The notes under the pieces: generated by a model
Databases searched by the model: none
What the model saw: only the letters and a program-made list of their open reading frames with translations
Told to the model about the DNA's origin: nothing
Assembly: GCF_024701375.2 (NCBI RefSeq)
Contig: NZ_CP113910.1
Location: 5,084,001-5,148,000, forward strand
Origin: Streptomyces sp. KMM 9044
Lineage (GTDB): Bacteria > Actinomycetota > Actinomycetes > Streptomycetales > Streptomycetaceae
Reading direction: 5' to 3'
DNA length: 64,000 nucleotides
Position numbers and translations under genes: made by a program
In this document: piece by piece, positions 1 to 8,704 of the stretch
How the letters are laid out: every line of letters starts with the position of its first letter
How positions within the stretch are numbered: the first letter of the stretch is position 1

Positions 1-1
1 T

Positions 2-2791
2 CGCCGCAGGCGCGGCGAGTCCGCCGAGGCCGACGCCGAGGGCGACGAGCCCGGGACCGACGCCGAGCGGGACCACGAGAACGCCGCCGACGGATCCGCC
101 GACGACGCGGAGGACACCGACGAGCCGGCCGAGGACCGTGACGACTCGGGCGCCGCGGGCGGCTCCAGCAGCAGCCGGCGCCGTCGTCGCCGGCGCCGCC
201 GGGCCGGGGACGGAGGCGAGGCCGAGACCCCCACCGACGACCCCGAGCGCACCGTCGTCAAGGTCCGCGAGCCGCGCAAGGCCGCCGAGCCGTCGGACGA
301 GGTGCAGTCCATCAAGGGCTCCACCCGCCTGGAGGCGAAGAAGCAGCGCCGCCGGGAAGGCCGTGAGCAGGGCCGCCGACGCGTCCCGATCATCACCGAA
401 GCCGAGTTCCTGGCCCGACGCGAGGCCGTCGAGCGCGTCATGGTGGTCCGGCAGTACGGCGACCGCACGCAGATCGGCGTCCTGGAGGACGGCGTGCTCG
501 TCGAGCACTACGTCAACAAGGAGCAGGCCACCTCGTACGTCGGCAACGTGTACCTCGGCAAGGTGCAGAACGTGCTGCCGTCGATGGAGGCCGCCTTCAT
601 CGACATCGGCAAGGGCCGCAACGCCGTGCTCTACGCCGGCGAGGTCAACTTCGAGGCGCTGGGCATGGCCAACGGCCCGCGCCGGATCGAGGCCGCGCTG
701 AAGTCCGGCCAGTCGGTCCTCGCCCAGGTGACGAAGGACCCGATCGGGCACAAGGGCGCCCGTCTGACCAGCCAGGTCTCCCTCCCGGGCCGCTACCTCG
801 TGTACGTCCCCGAGGGCTCGATGACCGGCATCAGCCGCAAGCTGCCCGACACCGAGCGGGCCCGGCTGAAGACCATCCTCAAGAAGGTCGTCCCCGAGGA
901 CGCGGGCGTCATCGTGCGCACCGCCGCCGAGGGCGCGAGCGAGGACGAGCTGCGCCGTGACGTCGACCGGCTGCAGGCGCAGTGGGAGGACATCAGGAAG
1001 AAGTCCAGGAGCGGCGGCAGCTCGAACGCGCCGACGCTGCTGTACGGCGAGCCGGACATGACCGTCCGGGTCGTGCGGGACATCTTCAACGAGGACTTCA
1101 CCAAGGTCATCGTCAGCGGTGACGAGGCCTGGGAGACCGTCCACGGGTACGTCGCGCACGTCGCGCCCGACCTGGCCGACCGGCTGCAGAAGTGGACCAG
1201 CGAGGTCGACGTCTTCGCCACGTACCGGATCGACGAGCAGCTCGCCAAGGCCCTGGACCGCAAGGTCTGGCTGCCCAGCGGCGGTTCGCTGGTGATCGAC
1301 CGGACCGAGGCGATGGTCGTCGTCGACGTCAACACCGGCAAGTTCACCGGGCAGGGCGGCAACCTCGAGGAGACGGTCACCAGGAACAACCTGGAGGCGG
1401 CCGAGGAGATCGTGCGCCAGCTGCGGCTGCGCGACCTCGGCGGCATCATCGTCATCGACTTCATCGACATGGTGCTGGAGTCCAATAGGGATCTTGTTCT
1501 GCGGCGTCTCCTTGAGTGTCTGGGCCGGGACCGTACGAAGCACCAGGTCGCCGAGGTGACCTCGCTGGGCCTGGTGCAGATGACCCGCAAGCGGGTCGGC
1601 CAGGGTCTGCTGGAGTCGTTCTCGGAGACCTGCGTCCACTGCAACGGACGCGGTGTCCTCGTCCACCTGGACCAGCCCACCTCCACCGGAGGCGGCGGCA
1701 AGCGCAGGAAGCGGGCGCGGGCCGGGGCCGGGGAGCACACCCACGAGCACGAGGCCGACGTCGCCCTGACGGCGGAGCAGGAGGCGGAAGCGGAGTCGGA
1801 GGCCGAGGTCGCCGCCGAGGCGGCCGAGCCCGTCGCGCTCCCGGCGCCCGGGTACATCCCCGACGAGGAGCTGTACAGCAGCGCTGCCGAGGCGGAGGCC
1901 GCGGCCACCCGCGGCCGTGGCCGCCGCCGGGCGAGCCGGAGGGCCTCGGCCCCGGCCGGCGCGCCGAGGCGCGAGGAGCGTCGCCGCGAGCCGGCCGCCG
2001 TCGAGGAGCCGGTGGCGGAGGTGCCGACGGCTCAGGACACGACGGCCGCCCAGGAGGCCGCGCGTCCGGTGCAGCCGGAGCCGGCCTCGGGGGCGCACGC
2101 CGAGCCGGTCGCCGCCGAGGACCCGGTCGTCGAGGCACCGACCGAGGCGCCCGTCGAGGCACCGGCAGCCGAGGAGGCCGCGCCCAAGGGCCGTACGCGT
2201 CGTCGGGCCACCCGTAAGGTGTCCGCGCCGGCCGGTTCCCCGGCGGGTGCCGAGGCCACGGTGGTGACGGTCGCGGAGGCCGCGTCCGCAGCCGCCCCGT
2301 CGGAGCCCGAGCAGGCGCCGAAGCAGGTCTCGACCGAGCCGGCCGAGGCGCCCGAGGCGGCGGCCGAGACCGCCGCGCCGCCTCGCCCGCGCCGCCGCGC
2401 GGTGCGCCAGCCGACCGTATCCACCGCGTCCGAGGAGGCGGCCGTCGTGGTCGTCCCGTCGGCCACGGCGGACCAGGCGGCCCCGGTGGACGAGGCGGCA
2501 GCGGTCACCACTGACGCGGAAGCCGTCGAGGAAGCCGCTGACGAGAAGGCCCCGGCCAGGAAGACCGCCCGCGCGGCGGCCAAGAAGGCCACGGCGAAGA
2601 AGGCCACCGCGAAGAAGACGGCGGCCAAGAAGACGGCGGCCAAGACCACCAAGTCGGCCACGAAGAAGACGACGGCCAAGAAGACGGCGGCCAAGACCAC
2701 CAAGTCGGCCACGAAGAAGACGACGGCGAAGAAGACCGCGGCAGCGGCCCAGCAGCCGTCGCCCTCGGTCACGGCGTCGATGGAGGACTGA
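2..2791 (+). CDS. rne: Ribonuclease E/G, 5' end outside window
   Basis: Endoribonuclease of the RNase E/G family, which cleaves mRNA and rRNA precursors. The frame is open from base 2, so the true start lies upstream; 929 codons are visible. An Arg- and acidic-rich disordered stretch comes first, then the S1-type region (about 470-780). The catalytic part carries VVVDVNTGKFTG, whose acidic residues bind Mg, followed by RDLGGIIVIDFIDM. The zinc-link Cys pair is in CVHCNGRG (near 1630). After about 1700 comes a long Ala/Glu-rich then Lys/Ala-rich low-complexity tail. That arrangement (catalytic core between disordered ends) is usual in actinobacteria. It is followed by a strong hairpin terminator. 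Family assignment is secure; E versus G naming is convention. Confidence 0.95.
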   Translation, partial: RRRRGESAEADAEGDEPGTDAERDHENAADGSADDAEDTDEPAEDRDDSGAAGGSSSSRRRRRRRRRAGDGGEAETPTDDPERTVVKVREPRKAAEPSDEVQSIKGSTRLEAKKQRRREGREQGRRRVPIITEAEFLARREAVERVMVVRQYGDRTQIGVLEDGVLVEHYVNKEQATSYVGNVYLGKVQNVLPSMEAAFIDIGKGRNAVLYAGEVNFEALGMANGPRRIEAALKSGQSVLAQVTKDPIGHKGARLTSQVSLPGRYLVYVPEGSMTGISRKLPDTERARLKTILKKVVPEDAGVIVRTAAEGASEDELRRDVDRLQAQWEDIRKKSRSGGSSNAPTLLYGEPDMTVRVVRDIFNEDFTKVIVSGDEAWETVHGYVAHVAPDLADRLQKWTSEVDVFATYRIDEQLAKALDRKVWLPSGGSLVIDRTEAMVVVDVNTGKFTGQGGNLEETVTRNNLEAAEEIVRQLRLRDLGGIIVIDFIDMVLESNRDLVLRRLLECLGRDRTKHQVAEVTSLGLVQMTRKRVGQGLLESFSETCVHCNGRGVLVHLDQPTSTGGGGKRRKRARAGAGEHTHEHEADVALTAEQEAEAESEAEVAAEAAEPVALPAPGYIPDEELYSSAAEAEAAATRGRGRRRASRRASAPAGAPRREERRREPAAVEEPVAEVPTAQDTTAAQEAARPVQPEPASGAHAEPVAAEDPVVEAPTEAPVEAPAAEEAAPKGRTRRRATRKVSAPAGSPAGAEATVVTVAEAASAAAPSEPEQAPKQVSTEPAEAPEAAAETAAPPRPRRRAVRQPTVSTASEEAAVVVVPSATADQAAPVDEAAAVTTDAEAVEEAADEKAPARKTARAAAKKATAKKATAKKTAAKKTAAKTTKSATKKTTAKKTAAKTTKSATKKTTAKKTAAAAQQPSPSVTASMED
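2630..2731 (+). repeat. 51-bp tandem repeat in the rne tail
   Basis: Two copies of a 51-bp unit (2630-2680 and 2681-2731), differing at one base, encode the 17-residue unit KTAAKTTKSATKKTTAK twice. The tail resembles histone H1-like Lys/Ala repeats and may bind RNA or DNA (inference). The unit is in frame, so copy number changes would not break the gene. Confidence 0.85.
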
Positions 2792-2818
2792 TCAGGGCCC
2801 GCCCGGCAGGGCGGCACG

Positions 2819-2864
2819 CGGAGAGGGGCGGGCACCGGCGACACCCGGTGTCCGCCCCTCTCCG
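2819..2864 (+). terminator. Hairpin terminator after rne
   Basis: A long GC-rich inverted repeat begins 28 bases after the rne stop codon; arms beginning CGGAGAGGGGCGG and ending CCGCCCCTCTCCG pair almost completely. It is followed by TGTTTC rather than a clean U-run, as is common in Streptomyces. It may also serve the leftward catR transcript. Confidence 0.75.
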
Positions 2865-2931
2865 TGTTTCGTCTCCCTCGCGTCTCTCGCGTCCCTCGCG
2901 CCGGACCTCGAACGCCGGCCCGGCCCCGGCA

Positions 2932-3345
2932 TCACGCCGTGCAGTTCGGACAGGTGCCGCGGTACGTCAGCTCGACGTCAAGGACCGTGTACCCGAAGCG
3001 TTCCGACGCGGGGAGCGCCGAGAGCGCGTCACCCGCCGGGTGCACGTCGCGGATCGTTCCGCAGCGGTCGCAGAGCAGGTGGTGATGAGGGCGGTGCGCG
3101 TTCGGGTCGTAGCGCGTGGCGCGGTGGTCGGTCGAGACCTCGGTGAGCTCGCCCAGGGTCACCAGTTCGCCCAGGGTGTTGTAGACCGTGGCCCGGGAGA
3201 TCTCGGGCAGCCGCTCCGTCGCGCGCGCGTGCACCTCGTCGGCGGTCAGGTGGATGTGGTCTCCGCCGAATACCTCGGCCACGACGCGTCGCTGCGCGGT
3301 CAGGCGCCAGCCGCGTTCCCGAAGCCTCTTCAAGAGATCACTCAT
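2932..3345 (-). CDS. catR: Fur/PerR-family repressor, CatR-like
   Basis: 137-aa metal-dependent repressor of the Fur superfamily. An N-terminal winged helix (residues about 1-80, with ISRATVYNTLGELV as recognition region) is followed by the metal-binding dimerisation domain. The HHH run (87-89) and Asp80 fit the regulatory metal site. Two CxxC pairs (Cys92/95 and Cys132/135) form the structural zinc site of PerR-like members. It is divergent from katA across about 190 bp, the arrangement known for CatR-catalase in Streptomyces, where CatR represses the catalase gene and its own gene until peroxide oxidises it. The assignment to PerR/CatR rather than iron-sensing Fur rests on the neighbour and the residues. 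Confidence 0.85.
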   Translation of the reverse strand: MSDLLKRLRERGWRLTAQRRVVAEVFGGDHIHLTADEVHARATERLPEISRATVYNTLGELVTLGELTEVSTDHRATRYDPNAHRPHHHLLCDRCGTIRDVHPAGDALSALPASERFGYTVLDVELTYRGTCPNCTA

Positions 3346-3379
3346 ACCGTCACCCTAACCAGCGGTGGAACCCATCTCA

Positions 3380-3396
3380 AGAACAGGTATGGTTCT
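3380..3396. promoter_or_regulatory. Candidate CatR operator (inverted repeat)
   Basis: AGAAC-(7 nt)-GTTCT lies in the catR-katA divergent region, just upstream of the katA -35 box. A second GGAACC at 3367-3372 pairs with GGTTC at 3391-3395. Position and symmetry fit a Fur-family operator; binding is inferred only. Confidence 0.45.
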
Positions 3397-3406
3397 GAAA
3401 GTTGCC

Positions 3407-3434
3407 TTGACTTAGATCTTGTCCAACGTAGGGT
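3407..3434 (+). promoter_or_regulatory. Candidate katA promoter
   Basis: TTGACT (3407-3412) and TAGGGT (3429-3434) are separated by 16 bp, a good match to the housekeeping sigma (HrdB) consensus. It lies about 100 bp before the chosen katA start and immediately downstream of the inverted repeat at 3380-3396. Confidence 0.55.
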
Positions 3435-3535
3435 GTGTGCCGATGCGAGCCGCGGAGCGGCTTGCGCGGACACTCGGACGGCCAGGACCGCAGGCCTTGA
3501 TTCCAAGCGAAGAACCACTCACCGAGGAGCGAGCT

Positions 3536-4999
3536 TTGACCGAGAACCCCCAGAAGCCGTTGACCACGGCTGCCGGTGCACCGGTTGCCGACAACCAGAA
3601 CTCCCTGACGGCCGGTCCGCGCGGTCCGATGCTCCTGCAGGACGTCTGGTTCCTGGAGAAGCTCGCGCACTTCGACCGTGAGGTCATCCCGGAGCGCCGG
3701 ATGCACGCCAAGGGCTCGGGCGCGTTCGGCACCTTCACGGTGACCCACGACATCACGCAGTACACGAGTGCGAAGATCTTCTCCGAGATCGGCAAGAAGA
3801 CCGACCTGTTCGTCCGGTTCTCCACCGTCGCGGGTGAGCGCGGCGCGGCCGACGCCGAGCGCGACATCCGCGGCTTCGCCCTGAAGTTCTACACGGACGA
3901 GGGCAACTGGGACCTGGTCGGGAACAACACCCCGGTCTTCTTCTTCCGCGACCCGCTGAAGTTCCCGGACCTCAACCGCGCGGTGAAGCGCGACCCGCGG
4001 ACCAACCTCCGCGACGCCGAGAACAACTGGGACTTCTGGACCAACCTCCCCGAGGCCCTGCACCAGATCACGATCGTGATGTCCGACCGCGGCATCCCCG
4101 CCTCGTACCGGCACATGCACGGCTTCGGCTCGCACACCTACAGCCTGATCAACGCCGAGGGCGAGCGGTTCTGGGTCAAGTTCCACCACCGCACCCAGCA
4201 GGGCATCAAGAACCTCACCGACGCCGAGGCCGAGGCCCTCGTCGGCAAGGACCGCGAGTCCCACCAGCGCGACCTCTTCGACGCGATCGAGAACGGCGAC
4301 TTCCCGAAGTGGAAGATGTTCATCCAGGTCATGCCGGAGGCCGACGCGGAGAACTACCGCTTCCACCCCTTCGACCTCACCAAGGTCTGGTCCAAGAAGG
4401 ACTACCCGCTGATCGAGGTCGGCGAATGGGAGCTCAACCGCAACCCCGAGAACTACTTCGCGGACGTCGAGCAGGCCGCCTTCACCCCGGCCAACGTGGT
4501 TCCGGGTATCAGCTACTCGCCCGACAAGATGCTGCAGGGCCGTCTCTTCTCCTACGGTGACGCCCAGCGCTACCGCCTCGGCGTGAACCACCACCAGATC
4601 CCCGTCAACGCCGCGAAGAACCCGGTGAACACCTACCACCGCGACGGCGCCATGCGGGTCGACGGCAACCAGGGAGCCACCCCGGGCATCGAGCCCAACT
4701 CGTACGGACGCTGGCCGGAGCAGCCGGCCTACCGCGAGCCGAGCCAGGCCGTGGGCGCCGTCGCCGACCGGTTCAACTTCCGGGAGGACGACGACAACTA
4801 CTTCGAGCAGCCCGGCAACCTGTTCCGCCTGATGAGCGCCGAGCAGCAGCAGGTTCTCTTCGCCAACACGGCGCGCGCCATCAACGGCGCGTCGCAGCGG
4901 ACCGTCGAGCGGCACATCGCCAACTGCACCCAGGCCGACCCGGCCTACGGTGAGGGCGTCCGCAAGGCGATCGAGGCCCTGGTCGACGGCAGCCTCTGA
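3536..4999 (+). CDS. katA: Monofunctional haem catalase
   Basis: 487-aa catalase that disproportionates hydrogen peroxide in the cytoplasm. The distal haem His is in [12 protein letters not shown] (His57), the distal Asn in [10 protein letters not shown], and the proximal haem-ligand Tyr in [14 protein letters not shown]. Length and the [17 protein letters not shown] start are typical of small-subunit (clade 3) catalases. I chose the TTG at 3536 because GAGGAG lies six bases upstream and the protein then begins like its family; the longer in-frame TTG at 3419 lies inside the promoter region. It is divergent from catR and followed by an ankyrin protein, so it is probably peroxide-inducible. 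Confidence 0.95.
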   Translation: MTENPQKPLTTAAGAPVADNQNSLTAGPRGPMLLQDVWFLEKLAHFDREVIPERRMHAKGSGAFGTFTVTHDITQYTSAKIFSEIGKKTDLFVRFSTVAGERGAADAERDIRGFALKFYTDEGNWDLVGNNTPVFFFRDPLKFPDLNRAVKRDPRTNLRDAENNWDFWTNLPEALHQITIVMSDRGIPASYRHMHGFGSHTYSLINAEGERFWVKFHHRTQQGIKNLTDAEAEALVGKDRESHQRDLFDAIENGDFPKWKMFIQVMPEADAENYRFHPFDLTKVWSKKDYPLIEVGEWELNRNPENYFADVEQAAFTPANVVPGISYSPDKMLQGRLFSYGDAQRYRLGVNHHQIPVNAAKNPVNTYHRDGAMRVDGNQGATPGIEPNSYGRWPEQPAYREPSQAVGAVADRFNFREDDDNYFEQPGNLFRLMSAEQQQVLFANTARAINGASQRTVERHIANCTQADPAYGEGVRKAIEALVDGSL

Positions 5000-5008
5000 G
5001 CCCCGCTC

Positions 5009-5033
5009 GCGGGGGCGCGCTCCGCGCCCCCGC
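5009..5033 (+). terminator. Hairpin between katA and the ankyrin gene
   Basis: A perfect 11-bp GC stem with a three-base loop begins 10 bases after the katA stop. No U-run follows, so it may be an mRNA-stabilising or attenuating hairpin that lowers expression of the downstream ankyrin gene, rather than a full terminator. Confidence 0.5.
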
Positions 5034-5145
5034 ACCGTACCCGGCGTGGGCCACGGAGCACCCCCGCGCCGGGTAGGGCACGGCCACCGGCCCGGCAGCC
5101 CTCACGGGCACGACCAGCAGAACCGCTCGATCGGGAGAGATACGC

Positions 5146-5532
5146 ATGAGCAGGGACGGTCTGACTCCTGAGCAGACGGAACGCGTCATGGCCATCGCCA
5201 TGGAACTGGCCCGTGAGGGCAACACCGAGGAACTCGTGGGGTTCGTGGAGCACGGGCTGCCGGTGGACACGGCCGACGCGGACGGCAACACCCTGCTCAT
5301 GCTCGCCGCCTATCACGGCCACGCCGACACCGTGCGGGCTCTGGTCCGGCTCGGCGCCGACCCGGACCTGCGCAACGCCCGGGACCAGGCCCCCCTCGCC
5401 GGTGCCCTGTTCAAGGGCGCGGACGAGGTGGTCGAGGTGCTGCGGGAGGCCGGTGCGGACCTGGACTCCGGCACGCCGACCGCGCGGGCCGCGGCGTCCA
5501 TGTTCGGCCGCGCCCACCTGCTCGCGCGCTGA
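5146..5532 (+). CDS. Ankyrin-repeat protein downstream of catalase
   Basis: 128-aa cytoplasmic protein made of about three ankyrin repeats; the clearest contains DGNTLLMLAAYHGHAD, the next VRLGADPDLRNARDQ. A GGGAGAG ribosome-binding site precedes the ATG. In Pseudomonas an ankyrin protein (AnkB) encoded beside a catalase is needed for full catalase activity; the same gene pairing here suggests a KatA-supporting role (inference). It probably shares the katA transcript, with the hairpin at 5009-5033 in between. Confidence 0.8.
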   Translation: MSRDGLTPEQTERVMAIAMELAREGNTEELVGFVEHGLPVDTADADGNTLLMLAAYHGHADTVRALVRLGADPDLRNARDQAPLAGALFKGADEVVEVLREAGADLDSGTPTARAAASMFGRAHLLAR

Positions 5533-5584
5533 TCCACCGGGGCCCGCGCGGTCCGTCACCGTGACCGCCCGGGCCGGGCCCGGT

Positions 5585-5614
5585 TTGACCGGTCAGGCCA
5601 TGTCCCCGTAGCCT
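5585..5614 (+). promoter_or_regulatory. Candidate promoter for rplU-rpmA
   Basis: TTGACC (5585-5590) and TAGCCT (5609-5614) are 18 bp apart. This leaves a leader of about 145 nt before rplU that contains a stem (CTCCCG/CGGGAG, about 5666-5693). Leaders of ribosomal-protein operons often carry autoregulatory structures, but no known one is recognised here. Confidence 0.4.
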
Positions 5615-5765
5615 TGACCACCGGCGTGTCCATCGGGACCGCCACATTCCCGTAAACCTCTTCCTCCCGGGTGCATGGACTGGCTCGGGAGAGGTTGCCC
5701 GCGTGTCTGTACTGTCGGGCGGCTGGCCTGCGGGGTGCCGTTCTTCGAGTGAGAGAGAGATCCGC

Positions 5766-6086
5766 GTGTACGCCATCGTGCGCAGCGGTGGTCGCCAGCA
5801 CAAGGTTGCTGTCGGCGACATCGTTGAGGTTGACAAGATTTCCACCGCCAAGGTCGGTGACACGGTCGAGCTCTCGACCCTGCTCCTCGTCGACGGCGAT
5901 GCCGTGACCAGCGACCCGTGGGTACTGGACGGCGTCAAGGTCCAGGCCGAGGTCGTGGACCACCACAAGGGCCAGAAGATCGACATTCTGCGCTACAAGA
6001 ACAAGACCGGCTACCGCCGTCGTCAGGGCCACCGCCAGCAGTACACGGCGATCAAGGTCACTGAGATCCCCACGGCTGCGAAGTAA
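5766..6086 (+). CDS. rplU: 50S ribosomal protein L21
   Basis: 106-aa ribosomal protein bL21, starting [18 protein letters not shown], with the C-terminal signature [15 protein letters not shown] chose the GTG at 5766 because a purine-rich GAGAGAGAG lies just upstream and the product then has the normal length; a longer in-frame start at 5703 adds a non-conserved leader. Cotranscribed with rpmA 14 bases downstream. Confidence 0.97.
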   Translation: MYAIVRSGGRQHKVAVGDIVEVDKISTAKVGDTVELSTLLLVDGDAVTSDPWVLDGVKVQAEVVDHHKGQKIDILRYKNKTGYRRRQGHRQQYTAIKVTEIPTAAK

Positions 6087-6100
6087 GGGACTGAGGAGAG

Positions 6101-6355
6101 ATGGCACACAAGAAGGGCGCATCGTCCACCCGGAACGGTCGCGACTCCAATGCCCAGCGGCTCGGCGTGAAGCGCTTCGGTGGTCAGGTCGTCAACGCGG
6201 GTGAGATCCTCGTCCGCCAGCGTGGCACCCACTTCCACCCGGGCGCCGGCGTCGGCCGTGGTGGCGACGACACGCTGTTCGCTCTGGCGGCCGGTTCGGT
6301 GCAGTTCGGCACCCACCGTGGCCGCAAGGTCGTGAACATCGTTCCGGTCGCCTGA
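6101..6355 (+). CDS. rpmA: 50S ribosomal protein L27
   Basis: 84-aa ribosomal protein bL27, whose N-terminal tail reaches the peptidyl-transferase centre. It begins [16 protein letters not shown] and carries the conserved GVKRFGGQ and [10 protein letters not shown] segments. There is no cleavable N-terminal extension of the Firmicutes type. GAGGAG precedes the ATG. Second gene of the rplU-rpmA operon, closed by a terminator. Confidence 0.97.
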   Translation: MAHKKGASSTRNGRDSNAQRLGVKRFGGQVVNAGEILVRQRGTHFHPGAGVGRGGDDTLFALAAGSVQFGTHRGRKVVNIVPVA

Positions 6356-6370
6356 TCGGAAGCTTTCGCG

Positions 6371-6410
6371 AGGCGGACCTCACTTCCCTGGCGGGAAGGC
6401 GGGTCCGCCT
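6371..6410 (+). terminator. Terminator after rpmA
   Basis: AGGCGGACC (6371-6379) pairs perfectly with GGTCCGCCT (6402-6410), with an outer CGCG/CGCG extension, and TTTCGCGTGTT follows. It separates rplU-rpmA from obg, which therefore probably has its own promoter or is served by read-through. Confidence 0.75.
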
Positions 6411-6472
6411 TTCGCGTGTTGACCAGGAAACACGTACGTACGTACACCGCACTGTCTCTGGAGGCACCCCAC

Positions 6473-7921
6473 ATGACCACCTTCGTGGACCGCGTCGAGC
6501 TGCACGTCGCCGCGGGTAGCGGAGGTCACGGCTGTGCCTCCGTCCACCGTGAGAAGTTCAAGCCGCTGGGCGGACCCGACGGCGGGAACGGCGGGCGGGG
6601 CGGCGATGTGATCCTCACCGTCGACCAGTCCGTGACCACGCTGCTCGACTACCACCACTCCCCGCACCGCAAGGCCACCAACGGCAAGCCCGGCGAGGGC
6701 GGCAACCGCAGCGGCAAGGACGGCCAGGACCTGGTCCTGCCGGTGCCGGACGGGACCGTCGTCCTGGACAAGGCGGGCCACGTGCTCGCCGACCTGGTGG
6801 GGCACGGGACCTCGTACATCGCCGCCCAGGGCGGCCGGGGCGGGCTCGGGAACGCCGCCCTCGCCTCCGCGCGGCGCAAGGCGCCCGGGTTCGCGCTCCT
6901 CGGCGAGCCGGGTGGCCTGCGGGACATCGGCCTGGAGCTGAAGACCGTCGCCGATGTGGCCCTGGTCGGCTATCCGAGCGCGGGCAAGTCCTCGCTGATC
7001 TCCGTGCTCTCCGCCGCCAAGCCCAAGATCGCCGACTATCCGTTCACCACCCTCGTGCCCAACCTGGGTGTCGTCACCGCCGGTTCGACCGTCTACACCA
7101 TCGCCGACGTGCCGGGGCTCATCCCGGGCGCCAGCCAGGGAAAGGGCCTCGGGCTCGAGTTCCTGCGGCACGTGGAGCGGTGCAGCGTGCTCGTGCACGT
7201 GCTGGACACGGCGACGCTGGAGTCCGACCGCGACCCCGTCTCCGACCTCGACATCATCGAGGAGGAGCTGCGGCAGTACGGCGGTCTCGACAACCGTCCC
7301 CGCGTCGTCGTCCTCAACAAGACCGACGTGCCGGACGGCAGGGACCTCGCCGAGATGGTGCGCCCCGATCTGGAGGCACGCGGCTACCGCGTCTTCGCGG
7401 TGTCCGCCGTCGCCCACCTCGGGCTGCGGGAACTGTCTTTCGCGCTGGCCCAGTTGGTGGCCGAGGCGCGGGCCGCCCGCCCGAAGGAGGAGTCCACGCG
7501 CATCGTCATCCGGCCGAAGGCCGTGGACGACGCCGGGTTCACCGTCGCCCGCGAGGACGAGGGTCTGTTCCGGGTGCGGGGCGAGAAGCCCGAACGATGG
7601 GTCCGCCAGACCGACTTCAACAACGACGAGGCCGTCGGTTACCTCGCCGACCGGCTCAACCGGGTCGGTGTGGAAGCGGCGCTGATGAAGGCCGGCGCCC
7701 GGTCCGGCGACGGTGTCGCCATCGGCCCCGAGGACAACGCGGTCGTCTTCGACTGGGAGCCGACGGTGACCGCCGGTGCGGAGATGCTCGGCCGGCGCGG
7801 CGAGGACCACCGTTTCGAGGAGCCCCGCCCGGCCGCCCAGCGCCGCCGAGACCGGCAGGCCGAACGGGACGAGGTCGAGCAGGCGTACGACGACTTCGAC
7901 CCGTTCCGCGACAAGTCGTAG
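6473..7921 (+). CDS. obg: GTPase Obg (CgtA)
   Basis: 482-aa GTP-binding protein associated with the large ribosomal subunit; in Streptomyces, Obg has been tied to the onset of differentiation. The glycine-rich Obg fold occupies about 1-158, including [12 protein letters not shown]. The G domain follows, with G1 GYPSAGKSS (166-174), switch II DVPGL (212-216) and NKTD (282-285). A C-terminal OCT domain lies around 350-430. The ATG at 6473 has GGAGG upstream and gives the conserved start [12 protein letters not shown]; the frame extends 57 bases further back without support. Confidence 0.97.
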   Translation: MTTFVDRVELHVAAGSGGHGCASVHREKFKPLGGPDGGNGGRGGDVILTVDQSVTTLLDYHHSPHRKATNGKPGEGGNRSGKDGQDLVLPVPDGTVVLDKAGHVLADLVGHGTSYIAAQGGRGGLGNAALASARRKAPGFALLGEPGGLRDIGLELKTVADVALVGYPSAGKSSLISVLSAAKPKIADYPFTTLVPNLGVVTAGSTVYTIADVPGLIPGASQGKGLGLEFLRHVERCSVLVHVLDTATLESDRDPVSDLDIIEEELRQYGGLDNRPRVVVLNKTDVPDGRDLAEMVRPDLEARGYRVFAVSAVAHLGLRELSFALAQLVAEARAARPKEESTRIVIRPKAVDDAGFTVAREDEGLFRVRGEKPERWVRQTDFNNDEAVGYLADRLNRVGVEAALMKAGARSGDGVAIGPEDNAVVFDWEPTVTAGAEMLGRRGEDHRFEEPRPAAQRRRDRQAERDEVEQAYDDFDPFRDKS

Positions 7922-8000
7922 GGCCCGCGGGGCCGGCGGGGGGGCAAGGGGCCGATCCGGCGACGGGATTCCCGGCCGCCGCCCGACGCTCACCTCGAGG

Positions 8001-8040
8001 ACCCGCCCGGGCAACGGGACGTTCCCGTGCCGGGGCGGGT
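8001..8040 (+). terminator. Hairpin terminator after obg
   Basis: A nearly self-complementary 40-nt segment (outer arms ACCCGCCC / GGGCGGGT) lies about 80 bases after the obg stop codon. No U-run. Confidence 0.55.
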
Positions 8041-8175
8041 TCCCTCCTGTCCGTATTCTTGTCATGCCCCTGCCTTTCTGGGCTCGGTGTGCGGACCATC
8101 CGGAGCGGAGGCTTCCCGGCGTCCGGAACGCATGCGAGGCAGGGGAGTCCGCTCATGTCCGGAGCAGTGCCGCCC

Positions 8176-8226
8176 GACCGCCGCCGTGTTCCGACCGCCG
8201 CCGTGTTCTGACCGCCGCCGTGTTCT
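8176..8226 (+). repeat. Three tandem copies of a 17-bp unit
   Basis: GACCGCCGCCGTGTTCY is repeated three times (8176-8192, 8193-8209, 8210-8226), the first copy differing only in its last base. Two extra copies (34 bp) put the phoD remnant out of frame; one copy restores continuity of its Tat-like leader. Confidence 0.9.
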
Positions 8227-8350
8227 GACCGCCGGCGCCGCCGCGCCCGGCGCCACGGCCTTCACCCAGCTGCGGCTGCCGGCCACCGCTCGCGCGGCGG
8301 AGCGGAAACCGTTGCCAGACGGGGTGTTCAGCCTGGGAGTCGCCTCCGGC

Positions 8351-8381
8351 TACCCTCCCCCCACTGCCTTGAAGGTGTGGG
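8351..8381. repeat. 31-bp palindromic insert inside the phoD remnant
   Basis: Removing bases 8351-8381 joins GCCTCCGGC to GACCCCCACCCCGAC and restores the PhoD motif GVASGDPHPDG. The insert is partly self-complementary (CCCCAC / GTGGGG) and looks like one of the small palindromic elements dispersed in Streptomyces genomes (inference). Its length is not a multiple of three. Confidence 0.6.
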
Positions 8382-8704
8382 GACCCCCACCCCGACGGCG
8401 TCGTGCTGTGGACCCGGCTGGCCCCCGCCCCCCGAACGGTGGCGGCATGCCGGACCGCGCGGCCCCCGTCGAGTGGCGGATCGCCCCAGGACCCGGTTCA
8501 GGTGGATCGTCCGCCGGGGCACCGCAGAGGCCCGGCCCGCCTCCGGGCGCAGCGTCCACGTCGACGTACGCGGGCTGCGCCCGGACACCCGGTACTGGTT
8601 GGTACCGCTTCCGTGCCGACGGACAGCTCTCCCGCACCGGCAGCCCAGCGGGTTCCGGGCTCCTCTCATGGCATCCTCAGCGAACCGCCCTACCATGCCT
8701 AGAC

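Larger units (their letters stand above)
8155..8665 (+). pseudogene. phoD: Decayed PhoD-like alkaline phosphatase, N-terminal remnant
   Basis: Fragments of a Tat-exported PhoD-type phosphatase can be read only by switching frames. They are MSGAVPPDRRRV (from ATG 8155), then after a repeat expansion LTAGAAAPGATAFTQLRLP, FSLGVASG, then after a 31-bp insert DPHPDGVVLWTRLAP. In further frames GGMPDRAAPVEWRIA, IVRRGTAEARPASGRSVHVD, LRPDTRYW and YRFRADGQLSRTG follow. These match in order the N-terminal domain of PhoD proteins. The metal-binding catalytic domain is absent, so the gene is both truncated and frameshifted. The next gene follows within 40 bases. Confidence 0.8.

Noticed and set aside
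3377..5035. A 552-codon antisense frame over katA
   Set aside because: No recognisable protein features; katA on the other strand is certain.
8027..8704. A single long ORF joining this region to the sulfotransferase gene
   Set aside because: The upstream part is a frame-shifted mixture of PhoD remnants; the conserved sulfotransferase start is at 8705.
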